From assembly GCA_964577825.1 (NCBI GenBank), contig CAZOBJ010000041.1:1-25206 (forward strand): DNA of 25,206 nucleotides. Direction: 5' to 3'. This DNA comes from CAZOBJ01 sp964577825. GTDB lineage: Bacteria; Planctomycetota; SZUA-567; JAFGNG01. Numbering within the stretch: the first letter of the stretch is position 1; each line of letters begins with the position of its first letter. Of the stretch, positions 6,950 to 15,865 are shown piece after piece. The translations under genes were made by a program, and so were the position numbers. The notes below the pieces were generated by a model. It was not told the DNA's origin, did not search any database, and worked only from the letters and a program-made list of their open reading frames with translations.

Positions 6950-8457
6950 TGCGTGACTGCCTGGCCGATCTCGCCGCCCTGCGCGAGGCATACAATGCGA
7001 TTTGCAGGGCCCTGCCCTGGCTGGACGCCTCGGCATGGGAGCACGAGCGTCCTGCGTTCGAGTCGCACGCCAAGCCCCTGTCCACGGCCCACGCCCGAGC
7101 GGTAAGCGCAGGAGATGCGTACGCGGGCCGCATCGCCGAGATCCAGGAGAGGATGGGCGTTGACCTCCTGCGTTTCGATCCGTCTCGCTGCGGGCCTGTT
7201 GACCGGCTCGATCCGCTCTTCCCGGAGATGGCCGCGCAGCGCATGCCATTGGTGGTGCTGCACACGGACCTCGGGTTCGAGGAGATCGGCGCACTCGCGG
7301 AAAAGCACCCGGATCTGGCGATCATCGTGGAGTCCGGTCCCCGCAAGCTGCTCTACCACTATGCGCAGGTGCTGGACCTCCTGCGCAACCACCCGAACTG
7401 CCACCTGTCCACGCACAACTTCGACAACTGGCAGGGCATCGAGGAATTCGTTACCCTGGGCTTGGGCGACCGCCTGCTGTACGGGACGCACGGCCCGGCG
7501 GTCAGCCCCGACGTGGCCATGGGCCCGATCGCCATGGGGCGTCTCTCCTGGGAACAGAAGTGCGCCGTCGCGGGGAACAACCTGCGTAGGTTGCTGGGGC
7601 AATCGCCCGAGACGCCGGCCGAGGTGCCTTTCTCGCCACCACCGCCGTTCATCATCGACGCGCACACGCACAGCATCGACTTCGGCGTGGAGCCCCCGTT
7701 CGGATTTCATACGCCGGACACCGACATGCGGCCTTCGGACTGGACCGCGTTCATGGACGCGGTCGCGCTCGATGCGCTCATCCTCATGCCCGGGGAATCG
7801 CTCAAGGACGCCGACCGCACCTGCGCCCACTACTGCGAGGCCCTGCGCCGCCAGGCGCCGGAGCGCTTTTTCTACCTGGAGGTGTTTCACCCCAACGTGG
7901 GTGCGGATCATGAGGAACGCGTGGCCCAATCCCTCAACGACCCGGCCTGTCTGGGCATCAAGATCCATCCGACCGGCGCTGAGATTCCTGCGGACGACGA
8001 CGCGTTTGCGCCCGCGTACCGCCTGGCCGCGGCCGCGGACAAGGTCGTGATGTCGCACACCTGGGAGATCTCCAGTTACAATCCCAAACAGTACCTTTCG
8101 CATCCGGACCGGTTCCGCCCACACCTGGAGCGCCATCCAGACCTGCGTTTCGTGTTTGGGCACGCGGGCGGTCGACCGTCCACGATCGACGCCGTCACCC
8201 GACTCACCGCAGAATTCCCCAACGCCTACGTGGACGTCGCCGGCGACTACTACGACAACGGACTCGTCGACTGCCTGGCCGACCGACTGGGCGCGAACCG
8301 AGTCCTGTATGCGAGCGACATGGACTGGATGGACCCCCGATGCAACATGGCCCTGGTCCTGGGCAGCAACCTGTCCGACCAGAACATGCTCCAGGTGCTG
8401 CGCGAGAACGCGCTGCGAGTCTACCGACCGTCGAACGCGCCCGTTCCACAGGGCTGA
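6949..8457 (+). CDS. Two-part amidohydrolase: degenerate N-terminal barrel plus intact amidohydrolase_2 domain
   Basis: A 502-residue protein made of two related parts. Residues 233-493 form a complete amidohydrolase-2 (TIM-barrel metal hydrolase) domain: DAHTH (H239, H241), GIKIH (K338), MSHTW (H370), FGHAGG (H405) and ASDMDW (D457), all the expected metal ligands. Residues 1-218 look like the C-terminal portion of a second such domain. They end in LGDRLLYGTHGPA and a GNNLRRLLG tail, where active homologues have GTD or GSD; here the Asp is His and no HxH start exists. The ATG at 6949 shares its A with the kinase stop (TGATG), with GAGG 7 nt upstream; GTG at 6946 is possible. Likely roles are lactone or amide hydrolysis in the sugar pathway, as sugar lactonases belong to this superfamily; the substrate is unknown. 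Confidence 0.88.
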   Translation: MRDCLADLAALREAYNAICRALPWLDASAWEHERPAFESHAKPLSTAHARAVSAGDAYAGRIAEIQERMGVDLLRFDPSRCGPVDRLDPLFPEMAAQRMPLVVLHTDLGFEEIGALAEKHPDLAIIVESGPRKLLYHYAQVLDLLRNHPNCHLSTHNFDNWQGIEEFVTLGLGDRLLYGTHGPAVSPDVAMGPIAMGRLSWEQKCAVAGNNLRRLLGQSPETPAEVPFSPPPPFIIDAHTHSIDFGVEPPFGFHTPDTDMRPSDWTAFMDAVALDALILMPGESLKDADRTCAHYCEALRRQAPERFFYLEVFHPNVGADHEERVAQSLNDPACLGIKIHPTGAEIPADDDAFAPAYRLAAAADKVVMSHTWEISSYNPKQYLSHPDRFRPHLERHPDLRFVFGHAGGRPSTIDAVTRLTAEFPNAYVDVAGDYYDNGLVDCLADRLGANRVLYASDMDWMDPRCNMALVLGSNLSDQNMLQVLRENALRVYRPSNAPVPQG

Positions 8458-8495
8458 CCGTCGGGAGTGCAAGCACAAAGCCATCCCGCCGCTCG

Positions 8496-8630
8496 ATGGA
8501 GAACGCCCTGGTGCGCAAGGTGGAATCCGGGTATCTGGACCTTGCGCACGCGGTGGAAGTCCCTTATCGTCTCTTGCGCAACAACGCCATCGACCTGTGG
8601 GGCCTTCCTCTGGAACACCAAGGTCCCTAA
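8496..8630 (+). pseudogene. Possible remnant of an amidohydrolase C-terminus (44 codons)
   Basis: A short open frame in the 187-nt gap between the amidohydrolase and the GH36 gene. Its second half, including VPYRLLRNNAIDLWGL, resembles the closing helix of amidohydrolases (compare the pattern NNA..L.GL). The ATG has no convincing ribosome site, and the upstream part of the frame shows no family similarity. It may be a relic left by the domain shuffling that produced the fused gene next door, or a small real peptide. Otherwise the gap holds only the GGAGG site for the next gene. Confidence 0.3.
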
Positions 8631-8644
8631 CCCTGGAGGCCGGC

Positions 8645-10978
8645 ATGCAGCCGCAGGAGCAAGACGGCATCCTCTGCCTGACGAACGCCCGCGCGTGCTT
8701 CAGGCTCGACGCGCACACTGGCCAGTACAACATCGAGCGCTCGGACCTGGGCCGCAGGGTTATCACCGGCGCGTGCGCCGAGGTCGCATGGCAGCGGTCC
8801 GACGGGCTACGCTGCTCCATAGGCACGGATCTGACATGCTTCCGCGGCTGGGAGCCTCTGCCCGACCGCGAGGGCGAGGGCGGCTTCGTGGCGCGTTGGG
8901 TCTCTCCGGACGAGCAGGTAGGAATCGCCCTACGGGTCCGGTCCCGCGCCCAGGAGCCCGCGTTCGTGCTGACCGTGTCGTTGGAGAACCGTGCGCAGGA
9001 CACCCTCCACACCTTGCGCCTCACCCCGCTTATGGTCGACCCCTTTCGCAACGGCGCCCTGGACCTGGGTGGAAGGCTCAATCGTTGGCGGTTCTTCCGC
9101 CAGGACGGCGAGCACGAAGACGTGCGCCCCTGGATGCTCGTCAACGAGATGTATCAGCGCCGCGCGTTCGCGGCCAACGACGCAGCCTCGATCTACGTGC
9201 CCGAACAAGGCGGCGGCGCCTTGACCGTGGGCTTTGTCGAAATGTGGCGCCAGGCCGGCCGCGTACAGCTTCGCATCGATGAGCAGACCCACCGATTCGC
9301 CACGCTCGAGGTCTTCAAGGACCCGGAGACCTGTCCGCTGGCGCCGGGAGAGAGTCTGTCCAGCGAGCCCTTGCTCGTGGACGCGGTCCGCCCGGCGCCC
9401 GATGCGCTGACCGCGTACGCGCGGGCGGCCGCGACCGCCCAGCGCGCGGCGCCCTGGCCGGTCCGCGTGACCGGGTGGAGCGACTGGGACTACAACGTGG
9501 GCAAGGCCACGGAGGAGACGATCCTCGCCAACGCGCAGTGGCTCGCCAAGCATCGAGACCGATTCCCGGTCGACTATATCCAGATCGACCACGGCTTCGA
9601 GGTCGCGGAAGGCGACTGGCTGCGCTGGCGGCCCGACACCTATGCGCATGGACCCGCATGGATGGTCGAGGAGATCCGCAAACTCGACTTCCGCCCTGCC
9701 CTGTGGGTCGTGCCCTTTATGATCGCGAGCGAGAGCGAGGTCGGGCGCAACCACCCGGACTGGCTCGTGCGCGATGCGCAGGGCGAGCTCGTCACCATCC
9801 CGGGGTACGCCTCGGGCCGCGTGCACGCCCTCGACTGCACACATCCCGAGGCCCTTGAGTGGCTGCGCGAGATGACCCGCGAGATCGTGGACTCGGGATT
9901 CGACTACATCAAGATCGATGGGGCCAACCGCATCGGTGCAGTGCGCGGCGTGCGTGACGACCCGAAGGCCACCACCATCGAGGCCTACCATCGCGGCATG
10001 CAGGCCGTGCGCGCGGGCGCGGGCGACCGGCCCGTGATGGGCGGACTTTTTGGTCCGTGCCTGGGGCTTGTGAACGCCATGCGCGTGGCCAACGACGTGG
10101 GCGCGCGCTGGGACTGGTCCAACATCGACGTGCACAGCGGCGCACGGGACCGATACCTGGGAAGCGGGTACATCCTCCGCTGCATCATGGCCGCGCTCAA
10201 CACCGCGTACATCCACGGACGCTGGTGGGCGAACGACCCCGACTACCTGATCGTGCGCGACGACCGGTCCGAGCTCACCCTGGACGAGGCCCGCACCTGG
10301 CTGACTGTTGTCGCCCTGTCCGGCGGGTCGGTCGTGCTCGGAGACAACCTGCCTACGCTCTCCGCCGAGCGGCAGGCCGTGCTGGAGAAGGCCTTTCCCG
10401 TGCACCAGCAGGCCGCCGAGCCCGTGGACTTCCTGGAAGCGGAGATCCCGCGCATTCTCAACCTTCCCCTGCGCACCGACTGGGGCGCGTGGAACGTGGT
10501 TGCGCTCGTCAACTACGCGGATGTGCCCGCGGACCTGGAGGCGCCCCTCACGCGCCTGGGGCTCGATGCACGGGGTACGTACGTGGCCTGGGACTTCTGG
10601 GAACGCTCCTTTGCCGGGGAGCTCTCCGAGGTGCTGCGCCGCGAGGCCGTACGCCCCCATGCGGTCAGCCTCTTGGCGGTGCGCCCCGCCGAGGGAGCGC
10701 CGCAGCTCTTGTCCACGGACATGCACCTCACCCAGGGCGCGATGGACGTGGAGACCGCAGCCTTTGATACGGCGCGCAACACGCTCCAGGTCGCCCTGCG
10801 GGCACCTGGCACAAAACAGGGGACCGTGTTCGTGCATGTTCCCGAAGCATATGCCCTCGTGGACGTCGCTGCGCAAGCCGGCGAGGTCAAGGGCTCGCGC
10901 GTGGACGGTTGCATTGCGGCGGTCGAGGTGGCCTTCGAGCGGCACGCGGCGTTCTCGGTGCAGTTGCGCCGGACCTAG
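8645..10978 (+). CDS. GH36-like (clan GH-D) alpha-glycosidase, alpha-galactosidase type
   Basis: A 777-residue retaining glycoside hydrolase. An N-terminal beta-supersandwich (about 1-270) precedes a TIM barrel that opens with TGWSDWDYN, continues with VDYIQIDHGFEVAEGDW and has ALWVVPF. The nucleophile is D425 in FDYIKIDG and the likely acid/base D484 in ANDVGARWD. Their 59-residue spacing matches GH36 enzymes (D327/D387 in the Thermotoga alpha-galactosidase). A C-terminal beta domain follows. The ATG at 8645 has GGAGG 5 nt upstream. There is no signal peptide, so it acts in the cytoplasm on imported oligosaccharides or glycosides. Alpha-galactosidase activity is the default guess. Related sugars such as alpha-L-fucose-like or N-acetylgalactosamine residues are possible, since GH36 relatives vary in specificity. 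Confidence 0.9.
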   Translation: MQPQEQDGILCLTNARACFRLDAHTGQYNIERSDLGRRVITGACAEVAWQRSDGLRCSIGTDLTCFRGWEPLPDREGEGGFVARWVSPDEQVGIALRVRSRAQEPAFVLTVSLENRAQDTLHTLRLTPLMVDPFRNGALDLGGRLNRWRFFRQDGEHEDVRPWMLVNEMYQRRAFAANDAASIYVPEQGGGALTVGFVEMWRQAGRVQLRIDEQTHRFATLEVFKDPETCPLAPGESLSSEPLLVDAVRPAPDALTAYARAAATAQRAAPWPVRVTGWSDWDYNVGKATEETILANAQWLAKHRDRFPVDYIQIDHGFEVAEGDWLRWRPDTYAHGPAWMVEEIRKLDFRPALWVVPFMIASESEVGRNHPDWLVRDAQGELVTIPGYASGRVHALDCTHPEALEWLREMTREIVDSGFDYIKIDGANRIGAVRGVRDDPKATTIEAYHRGMQAVRAGAGDRPVMGGLFGPCLGLVNAMRVANDVGARWDWSNIDVHSGARDRYLGSGYILRCIMAALNTAYIHGRWWANDPDYLIVRDDRSELTLDEARTWLTVVALSGGSVVLGDNLPTLSAERQAVLEKAFPVHQQAAEPVDFLEAEIPRILNLPLRTDWGAWNVVALVNYADVPADLEAPLTRLGLDARGTYVAWDFWERSFAGELSEVLRREAVRPHAVSLLAVRPAEGAPQLLSTDMHLTQGAMDVETAAFDTARNTLQVALRAPGTKQGTVFVHVPEAYALVDVAAQAGEVKGSRVDGCIAAVEVAFERHAAFSVQLRRT

Positions 10979-11007
10979 GCGCGCCATTGCGCCAGGAGGT
11001 ACGACTT

Positions 11008-11799
11008 ATGCGCATCTTCATCGTCCAGGACATGGAGGGTGTCAGCGGCGTCGTGGACTGGGAGCGCGTCCTGGCCCAGCGCGCAGACGGCTCCCGCGCC
11101 CGGGCCGTGGATTTGATGACGGGGGAGATCAACGCGGCGGTCGAGGGCGCGCTCGAGGCCGGCGCGGACGACGTCGTGGTCATGGAGAGCCACAGGTTCC
11201 TCTTCGCCGAGCTCCATCGCGACATGCGCTGCGCCATGGGCACCGGCATCTGGGCCCTGGACGACTCGTTCGACGGGGTCTTTCTCGTGGGCGCCCATGC
11301 ACGTGCACGCACGCCCAACGCAGTGTTGTGCCACACCTTCAGCTCCACCTACGTGCACGAGATGCGCCTCAACGGCGCCCCCGTCGGCGAAATCGGCATG
11401 ATCGCCGCGTTCGCCGGCTGTCACGGCGTTCCGGTTCTGCTCGTCACCGGCGACACCGCGGCGTGTGACGAGGCGACGGCGTTGCTGGGCGAGGTCCAAA
11501 CCGCACCGGTGAAGGAAGGCCGCGGCATGCACAGCGCCCTGTGCCTGTCCGCGGACAGGGCGCGCGAGCTTATCCGCGAGCAGGCCTACCATGCCGTGGA
11601 GCAGTGCGGACGCGCGCGCCCCTACGCCGTATCGACGCCGGTGCAGCTGACCGTGGAGTACAAGGATCCGGCCCAGGCTGAGAAGGCGGCGCGGATCCCC
11701 GGCGCCGTGCGCGAGGACGCCGTGACCGTGAGCTACACGGCGGAGGACTTCTTGGACCTGTACAAGTTTCGCGACCTGCGCGCGCTGCTCGAGCATTGA
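11008..11799 (+). CDS. dppA: M55-family D-aminopeptidase (DppA-like)
   Basis: A 263-residue M55 zinc peptidase. The signature VQDMEGVSG places D8 and E10 at the same numbers as Bacillus DppA. The other expected residues are H62 (ESHRF), H97 (VGAHA), E128 (NGAPVGEIG) and the catalytic H109 (LCHTFSS). DppA releases D-amino acids from D-Ala-D-Ala and other D-peptides as a ring-shaped decamer in the cytoplasm. A strong AGGAGGT site lies 7 nt before the ATG. It is 29 nt downstream of the GH36 gene. A D-peptidase inside a glycan operon suggests that peptide or amino-acyl substituents, perhaps from glycopeptides, are also consumed (inference). The symbol reflects the family, not proven function. Confidence 0.93.
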   Translation: MRIFIVQDMEGVSGVVDWERVLAQRADGSRARAVDLMTGEINAAVEGALEAGADDVVVMESHRFLFAELHRDMRCAMGTGIWALDDSFDGVFLVGAHARARTPNAVLCHTFSSTYVHEMRLNGAPVGEIGMIAAFAGCHGVPVLLVTGDTAACDEATALLGEVQTAPVKEGRGMHSALCLSADRARELIREQAYHAVEQCGRARPYAVSTPVQLTVEYKDPAQAEKAARIPGAVREDAVTVSYTAEDFLDLYKFRDLRALLEH

Positions 11800-11833
11800 C
11801 CCTGGCCCTGGACGTTGACCAAGGAGAAGCCCC

Positions 11834-14185
11834 ATGGCGATCTTCCTCGCTGGATTCGCGGAGACCGTGATTACCCCGCCCCCGGGCGTGACCATGGGCG
11901 GATACGGCAACCGGCCCGGACCGGCCGAAGGCGTGCACGACGAGCTCAAAGCCGTGGCGGCGGTGTTCGACGACCGCACTCACAAGTGCGCCATCTGTGC
12001 GGCGGACCTGGTGGACGTCACGCCCAAGCTCGTCGCCGCGGTGCGCGCGCGTGTGGCCGCCCGCGTGTTCATCGCGGCAACGCACACGCACTCCGGGCCG
12101 TCGCTCACCTCGGACAACCCGATCAACCAGGCCTATGCCCTGCGCCTGGAAGACTTGCTCGTACACACGATCCAGATGGCCGACCTGCGCCGCCGCGACG
12201 CGCGCATCGGCGCGGCTGCGGGCGAGGCCCACGGCATCGGCGGCAACCGCCGCAGCGCCGACGGTCCGGTCCACCCCGGCGTGCGCGTGCTGCGCGTGGA
12301 CAGCGTGCGCACGGACGCGCCCATGGGGCTGATCGTGCAGCATGCCTGCCACGCCACCACCCTGGACCTGCACAACCTGCTCCTCAGTGCCGACTATCCC
12401 GGCTACTTGCGCGACTACGTGCACGCCAGCGCAGACGGGCAGCCCACGGTCCTGTTTCTCAACGGCGCGTGCGGAGACATCAACCCCGGCGGATACTCTG
12501 CCGAGGACAGCGCCCTGGGCAAGCCGATTCCCGACCGCACCTACGAACGCGCCGAAGAGATCGGCGCCGCCCTCGGAGAGGAGGCCGTCCGCGTCGCGCG
12601 CGACATCGAGACGCACGGTCCCGTGCCTGTGCGCGGATTCCGGGCGCCCGTGGAGCTGCCCACGCGGCCCGTCGGCACGCCGGCCGAGGAGGACGCCACC
12701 GCGGCCGCCGCGCAACAGGCCCTGCGTGAGATCGAGGCCGCCGGCGCCTCGGAGGCCGAACAGGACCGCGCGCGCCTGGAGCTCATGTATGCGCGCTCGG
12801 CTGCCCGCCGGGCGCGCAAGTATCTGAGCCTGCCCAACGGCATGCTGACCACAGAGATCCAGGGCGTCGGCGTTGGCGAGGCTCTGTTCCTGGGCATCCC
12901 GGGCGAGCTCTTCGTGGAGGTCGGGCTCGAACTCGAACAGGCTTCACCGTTCGACCACACCTTTGTGGTCGGGTATGCGAACGGTAGCGCCGGGTACTTC
13001 CCCGCGCCCAGCGCCATGGACCAGGGCGGCTACGAGGTGCGGGTCTCCCCGTTCGGCTCGTATGCGGTCGATAAGCTCGCGGGCTCTGCACGCATGCTCG
13101 CCAGAGCCGTGCATGCCGAGGTCGCCTCGGCCGCCAAGCTCCCGCCGCCGACTCCGGGGCTTGCGACAAAGCCCGGCGGCAAGAGCGCCTGGGTCTTTCA
13201 CCTGCCTCAACACCCCACGAACCGGGCGCGATTCCCGGCCATCGACTTCCACATGCACTGCTTCTCCGACTGGGTCTCCCTCGAAGAGCGCGTCGCGATC
13301 CTGGACCGCACGAACGTGCGCTACGGCGTCAGCCTGGTGGGCGACGTGTTCTTGGACGCGTCGATCGAGCCCGCGCTCGACATGTTCCGCGGCCCGGGCG
13401 GCGACCGGTTCATCTTCTTCGGCGGATTCGACTATCGCCGCCTCGACGACCCGGACTGGCCCGAGTACGTGCGTCGGAAGCTCGACGAGGACATCGGCCT
13501 CGGCGCGCGAGGGGTGAAGCTCTACAAGCGAACGGGCGGACTGGGCCTGCTGGATCGGCGCGGCAGCCTGGTCATGCCCGACGACGAGCGCCTGAAGCCC
13601 ATCTGGGAGGCCACGGCCGAGCGCGGCGTACCGGTTCTTTTCCACATCGCGGACCCGACCCACGCGTGGGAGCCCACCGAAGAGAACCCGGCCGCGTACG
13701 AACGCCTGATCCACGGCCCGCACAAATGGTGGTGGGGTGCGCCCGGGTTCCCCACGCACGAGACCCTGATGGAGCGCATGGAGCGCCTGGTCGCCGACAA
13801 CCCGCAGACCACGTTCGTGTTCGCGCACCTGGCGAGCATGAGCCACGACCTGCGCCGCTGCGGACGGCTCCTGGAGACCTATCCCAACGTGTACGTGGAC
13901 ACCTCGGCCCGGCTGCAGGCCATCGGCAAGCAGCCGAATACGGCACGCGAATTCTTCATCGCCCACCAGGACCGCATCCTCTGGGGAACGGACTTGATGT
14001 GGCCCGACCGCGGCGGCGAATACGGCATGTGGTTCCGCGTGTTCGAGACGCTCGACGAGGACATCTCGTCCGTCAACTTCGGCCGGCCGTCCCCGTGGCC
14101 CCTGTACGGCATGGGCCTGCCCGACGAAGTCCTCAAGAAGGTCTACTACGACAACGCCGCGCGCCTCTTGCGCCTGGAGGAATAG
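11834..14185 (+). CDS. Fusion of a neutral-ceramidase-like domain with an amidohydrolase_2 domain
   Basis: A 783-residue cytoplasmic two-domain protein without signal peptide. Residues 1-430 match the neutral/alkaline ceramidase N-terminal domain: THTHSGP (H84, H86), QHACHATTL (H170, H173), NGACGDINP (210-218), GIPGELF (E358) and GYFP...GGYE (Y388, Y400), the expected zinc and active-site segments. In known ceramidases the GDxSP stretch carries the catalytic Ser; here Asn (N217) stands there. After a proline-rich linker (about 435-465), residues 468-780 form an amidohydrolase: DFHMH (H473, H475), GVKLYK (K562), LFHIAD (H604), FAHLAS (H665), WGTDLMW (D720). AAGGAG lies 7 nt before the ATG, 34 nt after the M55 gene. 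The two hydrolase domains may act on successive amide or ester bonds. True ceramide hydrolysis is unlikely. Confidence 0.9.
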   Translation: MAIFLAGFAETVITPPPGVTMGGYGNRPGPAEGVHDELKAVAAVFDDRTHKCAICAADLVDVTPKLVAAVRARVAARVFIAATHTHSGPSLTSDNPINQAYALRLEDLLVHTIQMADLRRRDARIGAAAGEAHGIGGNRRSADGPVHPGVRVLRVDSVRTDAPMGLIVQHACHATTLDLHNLLLSADYPGYLRDYVHASADGQPTVLFLNGACGDINPGGYSAEDSALGKPIPDRTYERAEEIGAALGEEAVRVARDIETHGPVPVRGFRAPVELPTRPVGTPAEEDATAAAAQQALREIEAAGASEAEQDRARLELMYARSAARRARKYLSLPNGMLTTEIQGVGVGEALFLGIPGELFVEVGLELEQASPFDHTFVVGYANGSAGYFPAPSAMDQGGYEVRVSPFGSYAVDKLAGSARMLARAVHAEVASAAKLPPPTPGLATKPGGKSAWVFHLPQHPTNRARFPAIDFHMHCFSDWVSLEERVAILDRTNVRYGVSLVGDVFLDASIEPALDMFRGPGGDRFIFFGGFDYRRLDDPDWPEYVRRKLDEDIGLGARGVKLYKRTGGLGLLDRRGSLVMPDDERLKPIWEATAERGVPVLFHIADPTHAWEPTEENPAAYERLIHGPHKWWWGAPGFPTHETLMERMERLVADNPQTTFVFAHLASMSHDLRRCGRLLETYPNVYVDTSARLQAIGKQPNTAREFFIAHQDRILWGTDLMWPDRGGEYGMWFRVFETLDEDISSVNFGRPSPWPLYGMGLPDEVLKKVYYDNAARLLRLEE

Positions 14186-14188
14186 ACT

Positions 14189-15832
14189 ATGCCGAAGACG
14201 GCGCAACCCGCGACCAAGAGCCGCCCCAACGTGCTGATCCTGTTTACGGACCAGCAGCGCTACGACACCGTCGCAGCGGCCGGGTTCCCGCACATGATCA
14301 CGCCCAACCTGGACCGCCTCGTGCGCGAGGGCTGCCTGTATACCCACGGCCACACGCCCAACCCGGTGTGCGTGCCCGCCCGGCACAACCTGCTCACCGG
14401 ACTTCCCGCACGATACCACGGGTTCAGCAGCAACGCCGGCCCACCCATGGACGCGTCGATCCCCACGCTGCCGCGCATCCTCTCCGACCATGGGTACGAG
14501 ACGCGGTCCGTGGGCAAGATGCATTTCAAGCCGCCACGCCGTCATCACGGGCTCGACCGCATGGAGCTCATGAAAGAGCTGCCCCGATTCCGCGAAGAAG
14601 ACGATTATGCCATGTACCTGAAGAAGGTCGGGTACGGGCACATCCAGAACATCCACGGCGTGCGCAACCTCTTGTACATGGTCCCACAGCGCAGTCTGAT
14701 CCCGGAAGAGCACCACGGCACCACCTGGGTGGGCGAGCGGACCGTGGACTTCATCCACACGAACGCAGGCCGCCATCCCTGGTTCCTGTGGGCGGGCTGG
14801 ATTGCCCCGCACCCGCCCTTCGACGTGCCGGACACCTTCGCGGACCTGTACAAGGACCGCGACATCCCGCCGCCGCGCGCCTCCGAGACCGAGGTGTCCG
14901 TCTTTGCGCGCAACAATCACCACATCGCCGATCTGCCCGCGGGCAGGGAGCGAGAGACGATCCGCCGCATGCAGGAGGTCTACTACGCCCAAGTGAGCCT
15001 GGTGGACAAGCAGGTGGGCAAGATCCTCGATGCCTTGGAGCAGACCGGCCAGCTCGACAACACGCTCGTCTTCTATACCTCTGACCACGGCGAGATGCTC
15101 GGCGACCACGGGTGCTTCCAGAAGGGCTTCGCGTACGACGGGTCCTCTCGGGTGCCGTTTCTGGTGCGCTATCCTCCGCGCATCCAGGCCGGCACGGTCT
15201 CCGATGCCTTCGTGGACCTGAACGACATCCTGCCCACTGCCCTGGACGTAGCCGGCATTCCCTATCCCGGCCCGTACGAGCTGCCCGGCGGCAGCCTATT
15301 CTGCCAGGACAAGGACCGCACCTACCAGTATGTCGAAAACGGGGGCGGCCCTGGCCGTCGCATCATGATCCGCGACCGCACCCACAAGTACGTGTACTAC
15401 TACGGCGGGGCCCACGAAGAGCTTTTCGACGTAGCCGATGACCCGGACGAGAGCGTCAACCTTCTCCTCGCCCGACCGGACGACGGCGCGGTGCGCGAAA
15501 TCCGCGAGCGGCTGCGCAGGGTCCTGTGGCAGTACGAGCACCGCTGGGGCCTGCACAACTACGCGCAACCGAACGGCGACTTCCTGCGCATGCAGGAGCC
15601 GGACCTCTTCAACAAGCCCAACTACCCCCTGCGCAACGGTCAGTTCCAGACCTTCCATCTCCAGTCCACCGATCCCGCGGAACGCGAGGCGATGAACACG
15701 CTCTTCGACGAGGTGGTGGCCGTGGTCAAGGACGAGTCGGTCGTCAGGCTCCACGAGCTCGACCTGCGCAGCTGGGAGATTCACGGCGTGGACCGCGCGA
15801 TCATCGAACGCATCCGAGCGGAGAAACTCTGA
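14189..15832 (+). CDS. Cys-type (formylglycine) sulfatase, family S1, copy A
   Basis: A 547-residue alkaline-phosphatase-fold sulfatase. The C-x-P-x-R motif is CVPAR, with C61 expected to be converted to formylglycine and R65 following. Metal and sulfate contacts appear at D21/Q22 (FTDQQR), K110/H112 (GKMH), H208 (APHPP), D299/H300 (TSDHGE) and K312. There is no signal peptide, whereas most polysaccharide sulfatases are exported, so it should act in the cytoplasm and need a maturating enzyme (anSME or FGE) encoded elsewhere. GGAGGAA precedes the ATG and the start lies 3 nt after the previous stop. It is a tandem paralogue of the next gene: I count about 241 identities in 310 gap-free positions (residues 11-320). 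The C-terminal subdomain has diverged much further. Substrate: a sulfated sugar, exact linkage unknown. Confidence 0.95.
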   Translation: MPKTAQPATKSRPNVLILFTDQQRYDTVAAAGFPHMITPNLDRLVREGCLYTHGHTPNPVCVPARHNLLTGLPARYHGFSSNAGPPMDASIPTLPRILSDHGYETRSVGKMHFKPPRRHHGLDRMELMKELPRFREEDDYAMYLKKVGYGHIQNIHGVRNLLYMVPQRSLIPEEHHGTTWVGERTVDFIHTNAGRHPWFLWAGWIAPHPPFDVPDTFADLYKDRDIPPPRASETEVSVFARNNHHIADLPAGRERETIRRMQEVYYAQVSLVDKQVGKILDALEQTGQLDNTLVFYTSDHGEMLGDHGCFQKGFAYDGSSRVPFLVRYPPRIQAGTVSDAFVDLNDILPTALDVAGIPYPGPYELPGGSLFCQDKDRTYQYVENGGGPGRRIMIRDRTHKYVYYYGGAHEELFDVADDPDESVNLLLARPDDGAVREIRERLRRVLWQYEHRWGLHNYAQPNGDFLRMQEPDLFNKPNYPLRNGQFQTFHLQSTDPAEREAMNTLFDEVVAVVKDESVVRLHELDLRSWEIHGVDRAIIERIRAEKL

Positions 15833-15865
15833 GCTTTTCGCAGAATTCCAAGGAAGGAACGTCCT

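Noticed and set aside
6685..9144. 819-codon minus-strand ORF across the kinase, amidohydrolase and GH36 genes
   Set aside because: Antisense shadow; it crosses several real genes and shows no recognisable domain.
8930..10987. 685-codon minus-strand ORF opposite the GH36 gene
   Set aside because: Antisense shadow; no domain, and the GH36 catalytic residues are on the plus strand.
11834..13120. True ceramidase (sphingolipid degradation)
   Set aside because: The catalytic serine position is Asn and there is no signal peptide, so ceramide hydrolysis is not supported.
12944..15109. 721-codon minus-strand ORF opposite the fusion protein and first sulfatase
   Set aside because: Antisense shadow with biased composition; both opposite genes have complete catalytic motifs.
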